DNA of 64,000 nucleotides, from contig CAYZXD010000009.1 in assembly GCA_964482325.1 (NCBI GenBank), positions 13,350 to 77,349 on the forward strand, in the 5' to 3' direction. The first letter of the stretch is position 1. Each line of letters begins with the position of its first letter. Origin of the DNA: CAYZJV01 sp964482325. GTDB taxonomy: Bacteria; Spirochaetota; Spirochaetia; Sphaerochaetales; Sphaerochaetaceae. The notes under the pieces were generated by a model, which searched no databases, was not told the DNA's origin, and was given only the letters and a program-made list of their open reading frames with translations. Position numbers and translations under genes: made by a program. This document shows, piece after piece, positions 16,449-25,517 of this stretch.

Positions 16449-18263
16449 ATGGCTACAGACTCAAAGCATAAACGCAATTTCTGCATCATTGCCCATATCG
16501 ATCATGGCAAGTCGACCCTTGCCGATCGGTTTATCGATAAAGCTAAACTCGTCACTACCCGTGGACCGCTTCAACAGCAGATGCTCGACAACATGGATAT
16601 CGAACGGGAACGGGGAATCACGATCAAAAGCCAGGCAGTGACGATACCCTACCAGGGATCTGATGGACAGGAGTATGAGTTGAATCTGGTCGATACTCCG
16701 GGACATGTGGACTTTTCCTACGAAGTCAGTCGCGCCATCGGTTCGTGTGAAGGTGCATTGTTGCTGATTGATGCCGCCCAGGGGGTAGAGGCTCAGACGC
16801 TTGCCAATATGTATATGGCCATGGAGCTCAATCTGGAAATCATTCCGGTGATCAATAAGATTGATCTTCCCAGTGCCGATATCGACTCATGTCTCCATCA
16901 GATTGATCACGATCTCGGACTCGATCCTGATATAACGGCACTGGTCTCTGCAAAGACGGGACAGGGGATTGATGAGTTATTCGAAAAGATTGTGGAATTT
17001 ATTCCACCACCGAAGGGTGATCCTGATGCTGAATTGCGCGCGCTGATCTTCGATAGCCATTATGACCCATATCGTGGGGTCATTGTCCATTTTCGTATTT
17101 TTGACGGCCAGATTCGTGAAGGCCAGGATATCAAGTTCTTTTCCACTGGTGCTGAGCACACGGTGGAAGAGGTCGGTGTATTCAAAATGTCACTGATTAG
17201 AACCCAGAAATTAAGTGCTGGAGATGTAGGATACTTTATCGCCGGCATTAAAACCATCAGCGATATTCGTGTCGGTGATACGGTTACCGATGCGAAAAAT
17301 CCCTGTAAAAATCCACTGCCGGGATTTAAAGAGGTGAAACCGGTGGTGTTCTCTTCCATCTATCCGGTGGACTCCAACGATTATGAAGAGTTGCATGATG
17401 CTATTGACCGACTGAAACTTAATGATGCCTCATTGGTGTACGAAAAAGATGCCTCGGCGGCTCTCGGGTTTGGTTTCCGCTGCGGGTTTCTCGGTATGCT
17501 GCATCTTGAGGTGGTCCAGGAGCGCATTGAACGTGAGTTTGATCTTTCCATTGTGTTCACTAGTCCATCAGTCCGATATGTGGTGTATATGAAGGATGGA
17601 GAGGAGCTGAGGATCGACAATCCGCTGAGCTATCCGAATCCGATGAACGTCGATCATGCTGAAGAGCCCTACATTCAGGCTGAGATCATCACTCCGGCTG
17701 CGTATGTGGGAAATGTCATGAATCTCTGTATGGAGAAGCGCGGTATTCAGACCGCCATGAACTATCTTGATGAGAAGCGCATTGAGCTGATCTATGAAAT
17801 GCCACTGGCAGAAGTTCTTTTTGAATTCTACGATCGGTTGAAGTCGGTTTCCCGCGGCTATGCAAGTTTTGATTATCATGTGATCGGGTATCGTGAAACC
17901 GATCTCGTTCGGCTCGATATCCTTGTGAACGGAGAACCGGTAGATGCCCTGAGTCAGCTGGTTTTCCGGGGAAGTGCCCAAACACGTGCACGACAGGTGT
18001 GCGAACGGCTCAGAGAGGAGATTCCCCGTCAGATGTTCAAGATCCCTATTCAGGGAGCTGTAGGGGGGAATATCATTGCACGGGAGACTATCAGCGCACT
18101 GCGTAAGGATGTCACGGCAAAGTGCTATGGTGGTGATATCTCCCGGAAACGCAAGCTCCTGGAAAAGCAGAAAGAGGGAAAGAAGCGGATGAAGATGGTC
18201 GGAAACGTTGAGATTCCCCAGCAGGCATTCCTGGCAGTACTGAAGACTAACGATAATTCCTGA
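16449..18263 (+). CDS. lepA: Elongation factor 4 (LepA)
   Basis: Translation GTPase that acts on stalled or back-translocating ribosomes. The 604 residues have the G1 motif AHIDHGKST near the N-terminus, RGITIKSQ (G2), DTPGH (G3) and NKID (G4). The LepA-specific C-terminal domain ends with RKRKLLEKQKEGKKRMK. It lies 10 bp after ftsH and is the last gene of this plus-strand run. Confidence 0.97.
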   Translation: MATDSKHKRNFCIIAHIDHGKSTLADRFIDKAKLVTTRGPLQQQMLDNMDIERERGITIKSQAVTIPYQGSDGQEYELNLVDTPGHVDFSYEVSRAIGSCEGALLLIDAAQGVEAQTLANMYMAMELNLEIIPVINKIDLPSADIDSCLHQIDHDLGLDPDITALVSAKTGQGIDELFEKIVEFIPPPKGDPDAELRALIFDSHYDPYRGVIVHFRIFDGQIREGQDIKFFSTGAEHTVEEVGVFKMSLIRTQKLSAGDVGYFIAGIKTISDIRVGDTVTDAKNPCKNPLPGFKEVKPVVFSSIYPVDSNDYEELHDAIDRLKLNDASLVYEKDASAALGFGFRCGFLGMLHLEVVQERIEREFDLSIVFTSPSVRYVVYMKDGEELRIDNPLSYPNPMNVDHAEEPYIQAEIITPAAYVGNVMNLCMEKRGIQTAMNYLDEKRIELIYEMPLAEVLFEFYDRLKSVSRGYASFDYHVIGYRETDLVRLDILVNGEPVDALSQLVFRGSAQTRARQVCERLREEIPRQMFKIPIQGAVGGNIIARETISALRKDVTAKCYGGDISRKRKLLEKQKEGKKRMKMVGNVEIPQQAFLAVLKTNDNS

Positions 18264-18283
18264 TCAAATCAGTGTTTCAGGAA
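18257..18283. terminator. Short inverted repeat at the lepA / barrel gene convergence
   Basis: TTCCTGA (18257-18263, including the lepA stop) pairs with TCAGGAA (18277-18283, including the stop of the convergent gene). The 7-bp stem could end transcription from both sides, but there is no T-run. Confidence 0.35.
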
Positions 18284-19353
18284 CTGACGAAGAATCCGAG
18301 ACCGAAGTATCTGCTTCTCAGGTAATGAAAGTTCAACAGAGGAAATCTTCCATCATGATAGGTTACGAGGATTCTTGCATTTGCCTGCCCGATTACATCG
18401 GAGAACTCAATTCCTGCCCCTATCGTGTATTCAAATTCCCACGGATTCTCAGAATCATATCCGCCGGGCATATGTAGGGTCTGACCGTCCTGATGCGCAA
18501 GAACATCAAGGGCGAGAAATGCTGCTCCTATGGTAGGTATCGGTGCGCTCAGTTCCACACCCCCGTTCAGAATCCACGCTCTATAGGCATCGGCAAAATC
18601 GGTAGTGCTTACGCCATCATGTTCAGATTCAACAATGTGTAACGGTTGGCCATTGGTTCGTTTGATCACCCATAACGGAATATGTATCGAGGGTTTCATC
18701 CAGGTATTCTCCATAGGGGAACTGGCCTCCACATACAATCGCACAAACGATGCCGGATTGACCGATATCCCGATAAGGAGATTATTATCTCTGACATACT
18801 CAACCGGCGAGCCTGACTGATCTCCGATTTTCAACAATGTTTCATCACCATAGTGTCCACTGTAATGCTGAAATCCTGCCCGGATATTGATCCGGTCAAA
18901 CCATCGGGTGTTAAACCCGAAGAAGAAGGCACCATCGAATCCGACGGTATCAGCTCCCCCGAATCCTTGAAATACGGTGTTCAATGCTCCTTGGAACGCC
19001 ATTTCAGTTTCAATATATGGGGGGAAACTCAGGCGGAAAAATCCAATATTTATCCCTGTTTTCAGTTGGAGATACATCGTTTCGTCAGCATATTTATCTC
19101 CTTCAAGAAAAGGAATATCCTCATAGGTCCCTGAATCAGGATCGGTGTATCGAATCGAGCGGGGTTGTCCTTCTGTGAGCGAAATCATATTGAGCGTTGA
19201 GGTTGCAGAAAATGGACTGATCGTAGACTCGGGATAGAGTGATTCCTGGGTGAACCAGGTAAAGGAAAGCCTGTGGTGAAAAAAATCATAGGAAGAGCCG
19301 AAAATGGGTAGTAGCGATACCAGTAATATCAGGGTGATTAAGCTTCGTTTCAT
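18277..19353 (-). CDS. Outer-membrane beta-barrel protein, paralogue A (DUF1207-like)
   Basis: A 358-residue protein with a cleavable signal peptide (about 20 residues, ending near FGSS) and alternating amphipathic strands typical of a beta-barrel. The motif HYSGHYGDE (and YHDGRFPLLN near the C-terminus) resembles the HxSSHxGDE core of DUF1207 barrels. The last residues, YFGLGFFVSS, fit a terminal strand. It is clearly paralogous to the gene 23 bp upstream. Both conserve the end YHDGRFPLLN, an AHQDGQT loop and an NPWE turn. Function is unknown; a porin or structural role is possible. Confidence 0.72.
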   Translation of the reverse strand: MKRSLITLILLVSLLPIFGSSYDFFHHRLSFTWFTQESLYPESTISPFSATSTLNMISLTEGQPRSIRYTDPDSGTYEDIPFLEGDKYADETMYLQLKTGINIGFFRLSFPPYIETEMAFQGALNTVFQGFGGADTVGFDGAFFFGFNTRWFDRINIRAGFQHYSGHYGDETLLKIGDQSGSPVEYVRDNNLLIGISVNPASFVRLYVEASSPMENTWMKPSIHIPLWVIKRTNGQPLHIVESEHDGVSTTDFADAYRAWILNGGVELSAPIPTIGAAFLALDVLAHQDGQTLHMPGGYDSENPWEFEYTIGAGIEFSDVIGQANARILVTYHDGRFPLLNFHYLRSRYFGLGFFVSS

Positions 19354-19376
19354 GGGTGCTCCTGTTCGCGTATGTG

Positions 19377-20471
19377 TTATCCGTTTATGCTGAGTCCGAT
19401 TGTAAGATAGCGGCTTCTTTGGAAAAAGTAGTTCAATAACGGGAATCTTCCATCATGGTAAAAGACCTCCAAGCGAAGCTTCCGATTCAGTATTCCCTGA
19501 TTGAACTCAAATCCACCACCGATGCTGAAAGTCCATTCCCATGGATTCTCTTTATCATACATGCCGACCATATGTTTTGTTTGTCCATCCTGGTGTGCCT
19601 GTACGTCGGTTGCGACAAAGATTGACCCGACAGAAAGAATGGGAAATCTGAGTTCAGCTCCGGCCTGCACCCTCCATGCTTTATATGAATCATCATAGAC
19701 GTTGGTATCGGTTATACCCTCCTGGCCGGTGATATGGTCGAATTGACTATCTTCTGACCCCGGGCGTACCGTCTGTGGAGGAACATGCACTCCAGGACGT
19801 ATCCATGCAGAACGCATGGGCAGTTCTGCTATCACATAGGTGCGCCAGGCGGGTGAAGGTTGTATGGATATCCCTGCAATCCATGAGTTTCCCCGGGTAT
19901 ATTCGACTAGACGTTTTGTAGCATCGTCAGACCAAAAATCCAATTCCGTATTTCGTTCCAGCACATCGGACAGAATTTCGTCACCCCAATGCCCGGAAAA
20001 ATGGTGAAACCCTGCAGTTATGGTCACAAGATCATACACATTCACTGATGCTCCCGCGCCATACATGCCGTCAAACCCTAATGCATTAATTGAGCCCTTT
20101 TTCTGAAATACCGTATTGAGTCCACCTTGGATATATCCCTCAAGTACCACCGAACTGAGATCGAACCGCAGGACTCCGATATTTCCCGCACTCTTCATGT
20201 GCCAGTACTCATGCAGTTTTCTATCATCGTAGGGGATCTGGGTATAGGCGTTTTCTTCACTGTCAGCAATCAGTATCGAGTCGGGAACACTCGATTCATC
20301 CAACACCGCAAGATAGCGAAATGTGGTCGATTTAGCAAAGGGATCGGCAAGCGGTTCTCGGAATAATGGATCGATAGGTGCCCAGGTAAAAGAGAATGCC
20401 CATAGTGAGCTACCGCAGATAACACATACGAGAGATAGGGTAAAAAAGTACCTCTTTATAGTTCGACTCAT
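19377..20471 (-). CDS. Outer-membrane beta-barrel protein, paralogue B (DUF1207-like)
   Basis: A 364-residue protein with a signal peptide ending around SSLWA. It has the same plan as its downstream neighbour: HHFSGHWGDE in the first half, AHQDGQTKHM, KENPWEW and YHDGRFPLLNYFF near the end. The first halves align well, while the signal peptides and surface loops differ, so the duplication is old. On the minus strand this gene is first and paralogue A follows after 23 bp, so they are probably one transcript. Nothing in the sequence shows a substrate. Confidence 0.72.
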   Translation of the reverse strand: MSRTIKRYFFTLSLVCVICGSSLWAFSFTWAPIDPLFREPLADPFAKSTTFRYLAVLDESSVPDSILIADSEENAYTQIPYDDRKLHEYWHMKSAGNIGVLRFDLSSVVLEGYIQGGLNTVFQKKGSINALGFDGMYGAGASVNVYDLVTITAGFHHFSGHWGDEILSDVLERNTELDFWSDDATKRLVEYTRGNSWIAGISIQPSPAWRTYVIAELPMRSAWIRPGVHVPPQTVRPGSEDSQFDHITGQEGITDTNVYDDSYKAWRVQAGAELRFPILSVGSIFVATDVQAHQDGQTKHMVGMYDKENPWEWTFSIGGGFEFNQGILNRKLRLEVFYHDGRFPLLNYFFQRSRYLTIGLSING

Positions 20472-20692
20472 CGCATAGCTCCTCTTACAGATACGGTCTC
20501 ATGCTGTATTCAGGTTGTTGAAGATTAACAATAAGGGTCTTTCATGATTCAATTGATCGACATTTTATCACATAATTTATGGTTCTTCTGAAGATTTTAT
20601 CGTTTTTTTTCCGGGATTTTTTCCTGTTGTACTCTTTATCAGAACAGTTTACGATTCGAGAGATTAACACAACCGTCTGGAGGTCACCCTAT
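20472..20692. other. Divergent intergenic region between the barrel genes and the cupin
   Basis: About 220 bp, moderately AT-rich, with T-tracts near 20600. It must hold promoters in both directions. I see no box pair good enough to mark, and no repeat beyond a weak TTGTT/AACAA inverted pair. Confidence 0.4.
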
Positions 20693-21163
20693 ATGGAGTC
20701 TGTTTTGTATCGATGTAAGCAATTCGTATGGGAACAGGTGCAGCGTATCGCCTATAAAGTGGGCAATGGTAATAATACGTTCTATCGGGTGGATCGACAG
20801 AATATTGTCGATAAACGGGATGATATCAGTTTTGATGTCCGCTATTTTGAATGCGGCCCCGAAGGGTACACCACCTTGGAAAAGCATCAACATACCCATG
20901 TCGTGATCGTTTTACGTGGATGCGGCAGTGTGCTGGTAGATCGAAAGTGGCATGATGTGAAACCTTTTGACTGTATTGTGATTCCCGGTTTTACCCCACA
21001 TCAGTTGAAAAACCGTGACGCAGAAGAACCGTTTGGATTTGTCTGCATTGTTGATCAGAAACGTGATTCGTTTCAACTGTTATCCCGGGAAGAATTGACG
21101 GATCTGCTGAAAGACACACCAGATCTTATGATTCCTCATGGGTATCTTACCGAGAACAACTAA
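20693..21163 (+). CDS. Cupin-domain protein
   Basis: A small (156-residue) single-cupin protein. Motif 1 is seen as EKHQHTHVVIVLRGCGSV and motif 2 as FDCIVIPGFTPHQL, giving histidines suited to binding one metal ion. The frame is open to 20579, but ATG 20693 is chosen because it follows ctggaggtcaccc and because the extra N-terminal residues are hydrophobic and unlike a cupin. Cupins of this size are often sugar isomerases, dioxygenases or ligand sensors; no choice can be made here. It stands alone, before a long non-coding stretch. Confidence 0.72.
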   Translation: MESVLYRCKQFVWEQVQRIAYKVGNGNNTFYRVDRQNIVDKRDDISFDVRYFECGPEGYTTLEKHQHTHVVIVLRGCGSVLVDRKWHDVKPFDCIVIPGFTPHQLKNRDAEEPFGFVCIVDQKRDSFQLLSREELTDLLKDTPDLMIPHGYLTENN

Positions 21164-21325
21164 GCGCACCGAATACATACATCCTATCTCATTTTCTCAT
21201 CAGGCATACTCTTGTCCTAGCTGTATCTTTTTAAATTTTTAACTTTACACTTTAACATTGATAACCTTTCAACTAATAATAAAAATAGATTAATAGTTAT
21301 ACATAAAATTATTTTAACTCATTAA

Positions 21326-21354
21326 TTGACAGATAAAACCTATCGATTCATAAT
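21326..21354 (+). promoter_or_regulatory. Sigma-70 promoter of the ABC operon
   Basis: TTGACA (21326-21331), a 17-base spacer and CATAAT (21349-21354), preceded by an AT-rich stretch. The predicted transcription start is near 21361, about 225 bases before the first gene. Confidence 0.6.
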
Positions 21355-21431
21355 ACTAATGATAAGTGAAATATAAACATGGTATCAGAACGTAGTAGTT
21401 GCATAGCAATTTTCACAGGCAGAATATAGTT

Positions 21432-21461
21432 CATCTTGGATGTGGTAAATCATCCAGGATG
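21432..21461 (+). promoter_or_regulatory. Leader hairpin
   Basis: CATCTTGGATG (21432-21442) pairs with CATCCAGGATG (21451-21461) over 11 positions with one T-G pair and an 8-base loop. It lies in the leader of the ABC operon; the T-run at 21476-21480 is 14 bases away, so a simple terminator is doubtful. Confidence 0.45.
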
Positions 21462-21518
21462 ACTGAGTAATAATCTTTTTGCGACAAGCAAAAGGAAGAG
21501 GAACAATTGGGTGGGGTC

Positions 21519-21593
21519 ATGAACCTAGATGATCTCACAGGCAAGAATCTATCTGTATTATTCATACAGGATAAAGGGGGAACGTATGCGTAA
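21519..21593 (+). CDS. Possible 24-residue leader peptide
   Basis: ATG 21519 follows gggtgggg and opens a 24-codon frame. Its stop (21591-21593) overlaps the first codons of the binding-protein gene (ATG 21586), so the two could be translationally coupled. The peptide is MNLDDLTGKN followed by LSVLFIQDKGGTYA, with four Leu, one Ile and one Val, not in a run. It may be chance. Confidence 0.3.
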   Translation: MNLDDLTGKNLSVLFIQDKGGTYA

Positions 21594-22749
21594 AAGGTTA
21601 TTAGCAATGATAATCTTGGTCGGTTTGGTATGTACTGGTGTGCTCTTTGCAGCAGGCCAGGCAGAAAACACGATCGAATTCGGTGTTAATTATGAATTGA
21701 CCGGAGGGTTTCCTATCATCGGCACTTCCGCTAAGGAAGGAATTGCTCTTGCAGTTGAAGAAATCAATGCTGCGGGTGGGGTGACTGTCGGGGGTACGCA
21801 GTACACACTGGTTCCCAAATACCTCGACAATGGATTTAATGAAAGTGAAGCAGCTGTCGTCACGCAAAAATTCGCCGATGATGATGATATTATCGCCATG
21901 ATCGGACCGAATGATTCAGCAATGTGTCTGGCTTCTGCTCAGATTGTGAATGCGCAGAAGTTGCCCACTATTACTCCTTGGGCAACAAATATCGATATCA
22001 CAAAAACCGGGGATTACTTCTTCAGAGCATGTTTTACCGATGACTTCCAGGGTGCGATATTGGCAAAATACGCTTTCGACAAAGAGGGGGCCAGAACCGC
22101 TGCTTCTCTCTATGATAAATCAAATCCATACAATGTCGGTATTGCAACGATCTTTGCAAAAACCTTCGAAGAACTCGGTGGAAGAATCGTAGAGATGCAG
22201 ACCTATAGTGCAGGAGATACTGATTTCAATGCTCAACTCACCAAAATAATCGGAAAGAAGCCCGATATTCTCATCCTGCCTAACTTCTATGAAGAAGTGG
22301 TAACCCAGGCGTCTCAGGCGAGAAGATTGGGGTATCAGGGAAAATTCATCGGATCTGATACCTGGGGTGATTCCTCAATTCTTGATGCTGATACGGAAGG
22401 CCTGTTGAATAATGCCGTTTGGGTCGGGCATTACCATGTAGATATTGCTTCCCCGAGTGCTCTGCGGTTTATCGATTCGTATAAGGAGAAATATGGAACA
22501 GACAAGGTTCCCAATGACATTGTGGCGCTCAATTACGACACGGTGTACCTCTTGAAGAATGCTATAGAAAACGGGAAGAGCCTTGATCGTGCAGTCGTAC
22601 AGAAAGGATTAACCCTGATTAAGCAATTTGAAGGAGTTACCGGCACGATGCGATTCGGCGGCGATATCCTAGGTGACCCGCTGAAATCGGCAGTCATGAT
22701 TCAAATTAAGGATGGAGCATTTAAATTCCTGACCATTGAGAAACCGTAA
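21586..22749 (+). CDS. Branched-chain-type ABC transporter, solute-binding protein
   Basis: Periplasmic receptor of the LivJ/Peripla_BP_6 family, 387 residues. The N-terminus MRKRLLAMII...GVLFAAGQAE is a signal peptide with the FAAGQ end shared by the other binding proteins of this window. The mature part shows NYELTGGFPIIGTSAKEG and GPNDSAMCLASAQI, typical ligand-pocket segments. A start 19 codons upstream is open, but ATG 21586 has the ribosome site aaaggggg and begins the signal peptide. It heads a complete five-gene transporter. The ligand is not certain: this family also takes amides, urea and aromatic acids. Confidence 0.9.
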   Translation: MRKRLLAMIILVGLVCTGVLFAAGQAENTIEFGVNYELTGGFPIIGTSAKEGIALAVEEINAAGGVTVGGTQYTLVPKYLDNGFNESEAAVVTQKFADDDDIIAMIGPNDSAMCLASAQIVNAQKLPTITPWATNIDITKTGDYFFRACFTDDFQGAILAKYAFDKEGARTAASLYDKSNPYNVGIATIFAKTFEELGGRIVEMQTYSAGDTDFNAQLTKIIGKKPDILILPNFYEEVVTQASQARRLGYQGKFIGSDTWGDSSILDADTEGLLNNAVWVGHYHVDIASPSALRFIDSYKEKYGTDKVPNDIVALNYDTVYLLKNAIENGKSLDRAVVQKGLTLIKQFEGVTGTMRFGGDILGDPLKSAVMIQIKDGAFKFLTIEKP

Positions 22750-22765
22750 ATGCGGCACACTGTCT

Positions 22766-22798
22766 CTGGTTGTACATGGGAATCCCATGTGCAACCAG
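22766..22798 (+). terminator. Strong hairpin after the binding-protein gene
   Basis: CTGGTTG and ACATGGG pair with CCCATGT and CAACCAG around a 3-base loop, with one T/G position between, making a nearly continuous 15-bp stem 16 bases after the stop. No T-run follows. This fits an mRNA-stabilising hairpin that keeps the binding protein in excess over the permease genes. Confidence 0.55.
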
Positions 22799-22853
22799 TG
22801 TCCTATCACTTGTTTACTATATTGCTGAATAAGTAATTGAGGGGTTTCCTGAG

Positions 22854-23756
22854 ATGAGTATGTATCTACAGCAATTGATCAATCTCATACAGCTGGGGAG
22901 TATTTATGCCTTGCTGGCAATCGGTTTTTCTATCGTATATGGAATTGCCAGACTGGTGAATTTCGCCCATGGCCCGATATTCATGGTCTCGACGTATCTC
23001 ATATTTTATTTTGCCACCTTTATGTACGAATTTACTGCCAACAGCTGGCTTGTCTATGCATGTTCGTTACTATTCGCCGTGATCTTGACCGCTTCCCTTG
23101 CCGTTCTGATTGAAAAGTTGGCATACCGGCCATTACGGGGCGGACCGGTTGTTGCACTGGTCGTCTCCTCCGTCGGTGTCGGGATGATACTCGAATACGG
23201 GGTGTTGCTTCTGATCGGACCTGTTCCCAAACGGATGCCGGTTCTGATCAAAGATATTCCTTTTATGATAGGAGATGCGAAAATATCACTTGCCAGTATC
23301 GTAATCATTATCGTGGCAATACTATCGATGGTACTGCTCAGCTTGTTTATTAATCATACGAGAACCGGAATTGCACTTCGTGCGGTTTCCCAGGATCCGA
23401 TAGCGGCAAGCTTTATGGGCATTTCCAGAAGTTTTATCATATCGGTGGCCTTCATCTTAGGAGCAGTAATGGCAACGATCGGAGCCTCTCTCTATACCAC
23501 GATCTATTTTACGTTTGCTCCCTATATGGGAGATAGGGTGAACTGGTACAGCTTTATTGCGGCGGTATTAGGTGGGATTGGAAACATAAAGGGAGCGGTT
23601 CTTGGAGGATTCGTACTGGCCACCTTGAACGTGGTTGGAGCAATGGTGCTTCCGGTATCCACCTATAAAGATGTACTGGTGTTTGCAGTGCTCATTCTGG
23701 TCCTTCTGATAAAACCGACAGGACTTCTGGGCAAGAAAGTCATTGAGAAAGTATGA
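22854..23756 (+). CDS. Branched-chain-type ABC transporter permease, LivH-like
   Basis: Inner-membrane permease of 300 residues and about eight hydrophobic segments. YALLAIGFSIVYGIARLVNFAHGP and GGIGNIKGAVLGGF are LivH family signatures, the latter being the region that meets the ATPases. It follows the binding-protein gene after a 104-bp gap with a hairpin, and precedes the second permease by 16 bp. Confidence 0.92.
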   Translation: MSMYLQQLINLIQLGSIYALLAIGFSIVYGIARLVNFAHGPIFMVSTYLIFYFATFMYEFTANSWLVYACSLLFAVILTASLAVLIEKLAYRPLRGGPVVALVVSSVGVGMILEYGVLLLIGPVPKRMPVLIKDIPFMIGDAKISLASIVIIIVAILSMVLLSLFINHTRTGIALRAVSQDPIAASFMGISRSFIISVAFILGAVMATIGASLYTTIYFTFAPYMGDRVNWYSFIAAVLGGIGNIKGAVLGGFVLATLNVVGAMVLPVSTYKDVLVFAVLILVLLIKPTGLLGKKVIEKV

Positions 23757-23772
23757 GTGAGGTACCGAGTCG

Positions 23773-24735
23773 ATGAAACAAACAGGTAAAAAGGTTCTCC
23801 TTCTCTGCTTCTGGCTGCTATTACTCTTTGTTATGCAGCAGACTCAGATTATGTCAAACACGCTAAAGCTCATCTTGCAGTACATTGCTATCTACTCCAT
23901 CATGGTCCTCGGTATCAATATCATAAATGGGTATCTCGGCATCTTTTCGCTAGCCCATGCAGGAATCATGGCCATTGGCGGCTATACCTCATCTCTGATA
24001 AGTATGTACCTCTTGAAAGCTCCCTTTTTCTTCCCCATCAATCTGCTGCTCGGGGGCATTGTCGGGATGATTTTCGGGCTGATCGTTGCACTCCCTTCTT
24101 TCACGGTGAAAGGCGATTATCTGGCAATCATCACCTTAGGATTTTCTCTACTCGTACAGAGTCTTCTCCAGAATATTGATGCAGTAGGCGCCTCGAGAGG
24201 GCTACGCCCCATACCGAAGAACACCAATATTTTCTGGGTGGGATTTACCCTGCTATTGGCAATCATACTGGTTAAGCGATTTGTCAATTCAAAGTATGGC
24301 AGGTCTTTGCTCGCAATACGCAATGATCCGGTTGCTGCTGAACTGGTGAGCGTTGATGTTAAGCATGCCAAACTGGTTGCCTTCGGCTTATCGTCATTTC
24401 TTATTGCTCTGTCGGGAGGATTGATCTGTCATCTTCTGAGTTACACCAACCCGGGAGCCTATGGTTATAGTCTGATTATTGAAGGTCTTATTATGGTGTA
24501 TCTCGGAGGAGTAGGCTCCATAACCGGATCCATCCTCGGAGCAACCATCTGGCAGATACTTGTTGAGACACTCCGTTTCATCGGTATGTGGCGGTGGATT
24601 CTCGGGGCAATTATTCTTATCTCTCTTATGATTTTCAAACCTACCGGGTTATTTGGGAATAAGGAATTTTCTTTGCAGTGGCTTCGTCAGATAATGCGTA
24701 ATCGTAAAGAGAAGAGGGCAATACATGATGAATAA
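23773..24735 (+). CDS. Branched-chain-type ABC transporter permease, LivM-like
   Basis: Second membrane subunit, 320 residues with about nine hydrophobic segments. YLGIFSLAHAGIMAIGGYTS and GGVGSITGSILGA match the LivM subgroup, and the C-terminal tail is basic. Its stop overlaps the start of the first ATPase gene by 11 bases. Confidence 0.92.
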   Translation: MKQTGKKVLLLCFWLLLLFVMQQTQIMSNTLKLILQYIAIYSIMVLGINIINGYLGIFSLAHAGIMAIGGYTSSLISMYLLKAPFFFPINLLLGGIVGMIFGLIVALPSFTVKGDYLAIITLGFSLLVQSLLQNIDAVGASRGLRPIPKNTNIFWVGFTLLLAIILVKRFVNSKYGRSLLAIRNDPVAAELVSVDVKHAKLVAFGLSSFLIALSGGLICHLLSYTNPGAYGYSLIIEGLIMVYLGGVGSITGSILGATIWQILVETLRFIGMWRWILGAIILISLMIFKPTGLFGNKEFSLQWLRQIMRNRKEKRAIHDE

Positions 24736-25516
24736 GCGACCACTCATTCAATTTGACTCAGTAGGTATGTACTTCGGGGGAATAAAGGCTGTTGATGATG
24801 TCTCTTTCAGTGTAGATGAGGGGCAGATCTTCGGCATTATCGGGCCGAATGGAGCGGGGAAAACGACGATTTTCAATGTGCTTTCCGGTGTATATGTGCC
24901 GACCAAGGGTGTTGTATATGCCGATTCAATCCCATTGAACAACCTCCCCCCGCATAAAATTATCGGGACAATTGTGGGAAGAACGTTTCAGAATATTCGC
25001 CTGTTCAATGACCGGACGGTACTCGACAACCTCAAGATTGCACAGTATTGCAAAATACACTATGGGTTGAAGGATGTCCTGCTCGTCACGAAGAAATTTA
25101 AAGAAGAGGAGGAACGCCTAGAAGCTGAAGCAATGGAAGTGCTGCAGTTTCTTGAGTTGTCAGATAAAGCCCACATAATAGCGGGCACTCTGCCGTATGG
25201 AGCGCAGCGTCGGGTAGAGATCGCCCGTGCATTAGTATCAAAACCAAAAGTTCTCCTTCTTGATGAACCAGCTGCAGGGATGAATAGTAATGAAATAGAT
25301 GAACTGAATGTGTTTATTACGAAAATCAAAAGTGATTTTAATCTTACCGTTTTGCTCGTGGAACACCAAATGAAACTGGTGATGCAGGTGTGTGATGAGA
25401 TCCTTGTATTGAATTTCGGGAAGAAGCTGGTTATCGGTAAGCCGGAAGAAATCAGGAACAACAGGCAAGTACTTGAAGCGTATTTAGGTAAAGCCAAAAT
25501 GCAAGAGGGCAGGTAG
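24725..25516 (+). CDS. Branched-chain-type ABC transporter ATPase, LivG-like
   Basis: Cytoplasmic ATPase of 263 residues. Walker A is GPNGAGKTT, the signature region is YGAQRRVEIARAL (the usual LivG variant of LSGGQ), Walker B is KVLLLDEPAAGM, and the switch histidine is in LLVEHQMKLV. It overlaps livM and is followed two bases later by livF. The start ATG could also be the next codon. Confidence 0.93.
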   Translation: MMNKRPLIQFDSVGMYFGGIKAVDDVSFSVDEGQIFGIIGPNGAGKTTIFNVLSGVYVPTKGVVYADSIPLNNLPPHKIIGTIVGRTFQNIRLFNDRTVLDNLKIAQYCKIHYGLKDVLLVTKKFKEEEERLEAEAMEVLQFLELSDKAHIIAGTLPYGAQRRVEIARALVSKPKVLLLDEPAAGMNSNEIDELNVFITKIKSDFNLTVLLVEHQMKLVMQVCDEILVLNFGKKLVIGKPEEIRNNRQVLEAYLGKAKMQEGR

Positions 25517-25517
25517 T

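Larger units (their letters stand above)
21164..21585. other. Long AT-rich promoter and leader region of the branched-chain-type ABC operon
   Basis: 422 bp without a clear gene. The first 160 bases are strongly AT-rich (possible UP element) and end in a good promoter at 21326-21354. That leaves a transcribed leader of about 225 bases. The leader contains a stable hairpin (21432-21461), a second small one (CTTTTTGC / GCAAAAGG, 21475-21495) and a short reading frame that overlaps the start of the binding-protein gene. Confidence 0.5.

Noticed and set aside
25180..25240. Defective ABC signature in the LivG-like ATPase
   Set aside because: LPYGAQRRVEIARAL differs from LSGGQ but is the usual form in LivG proteins.
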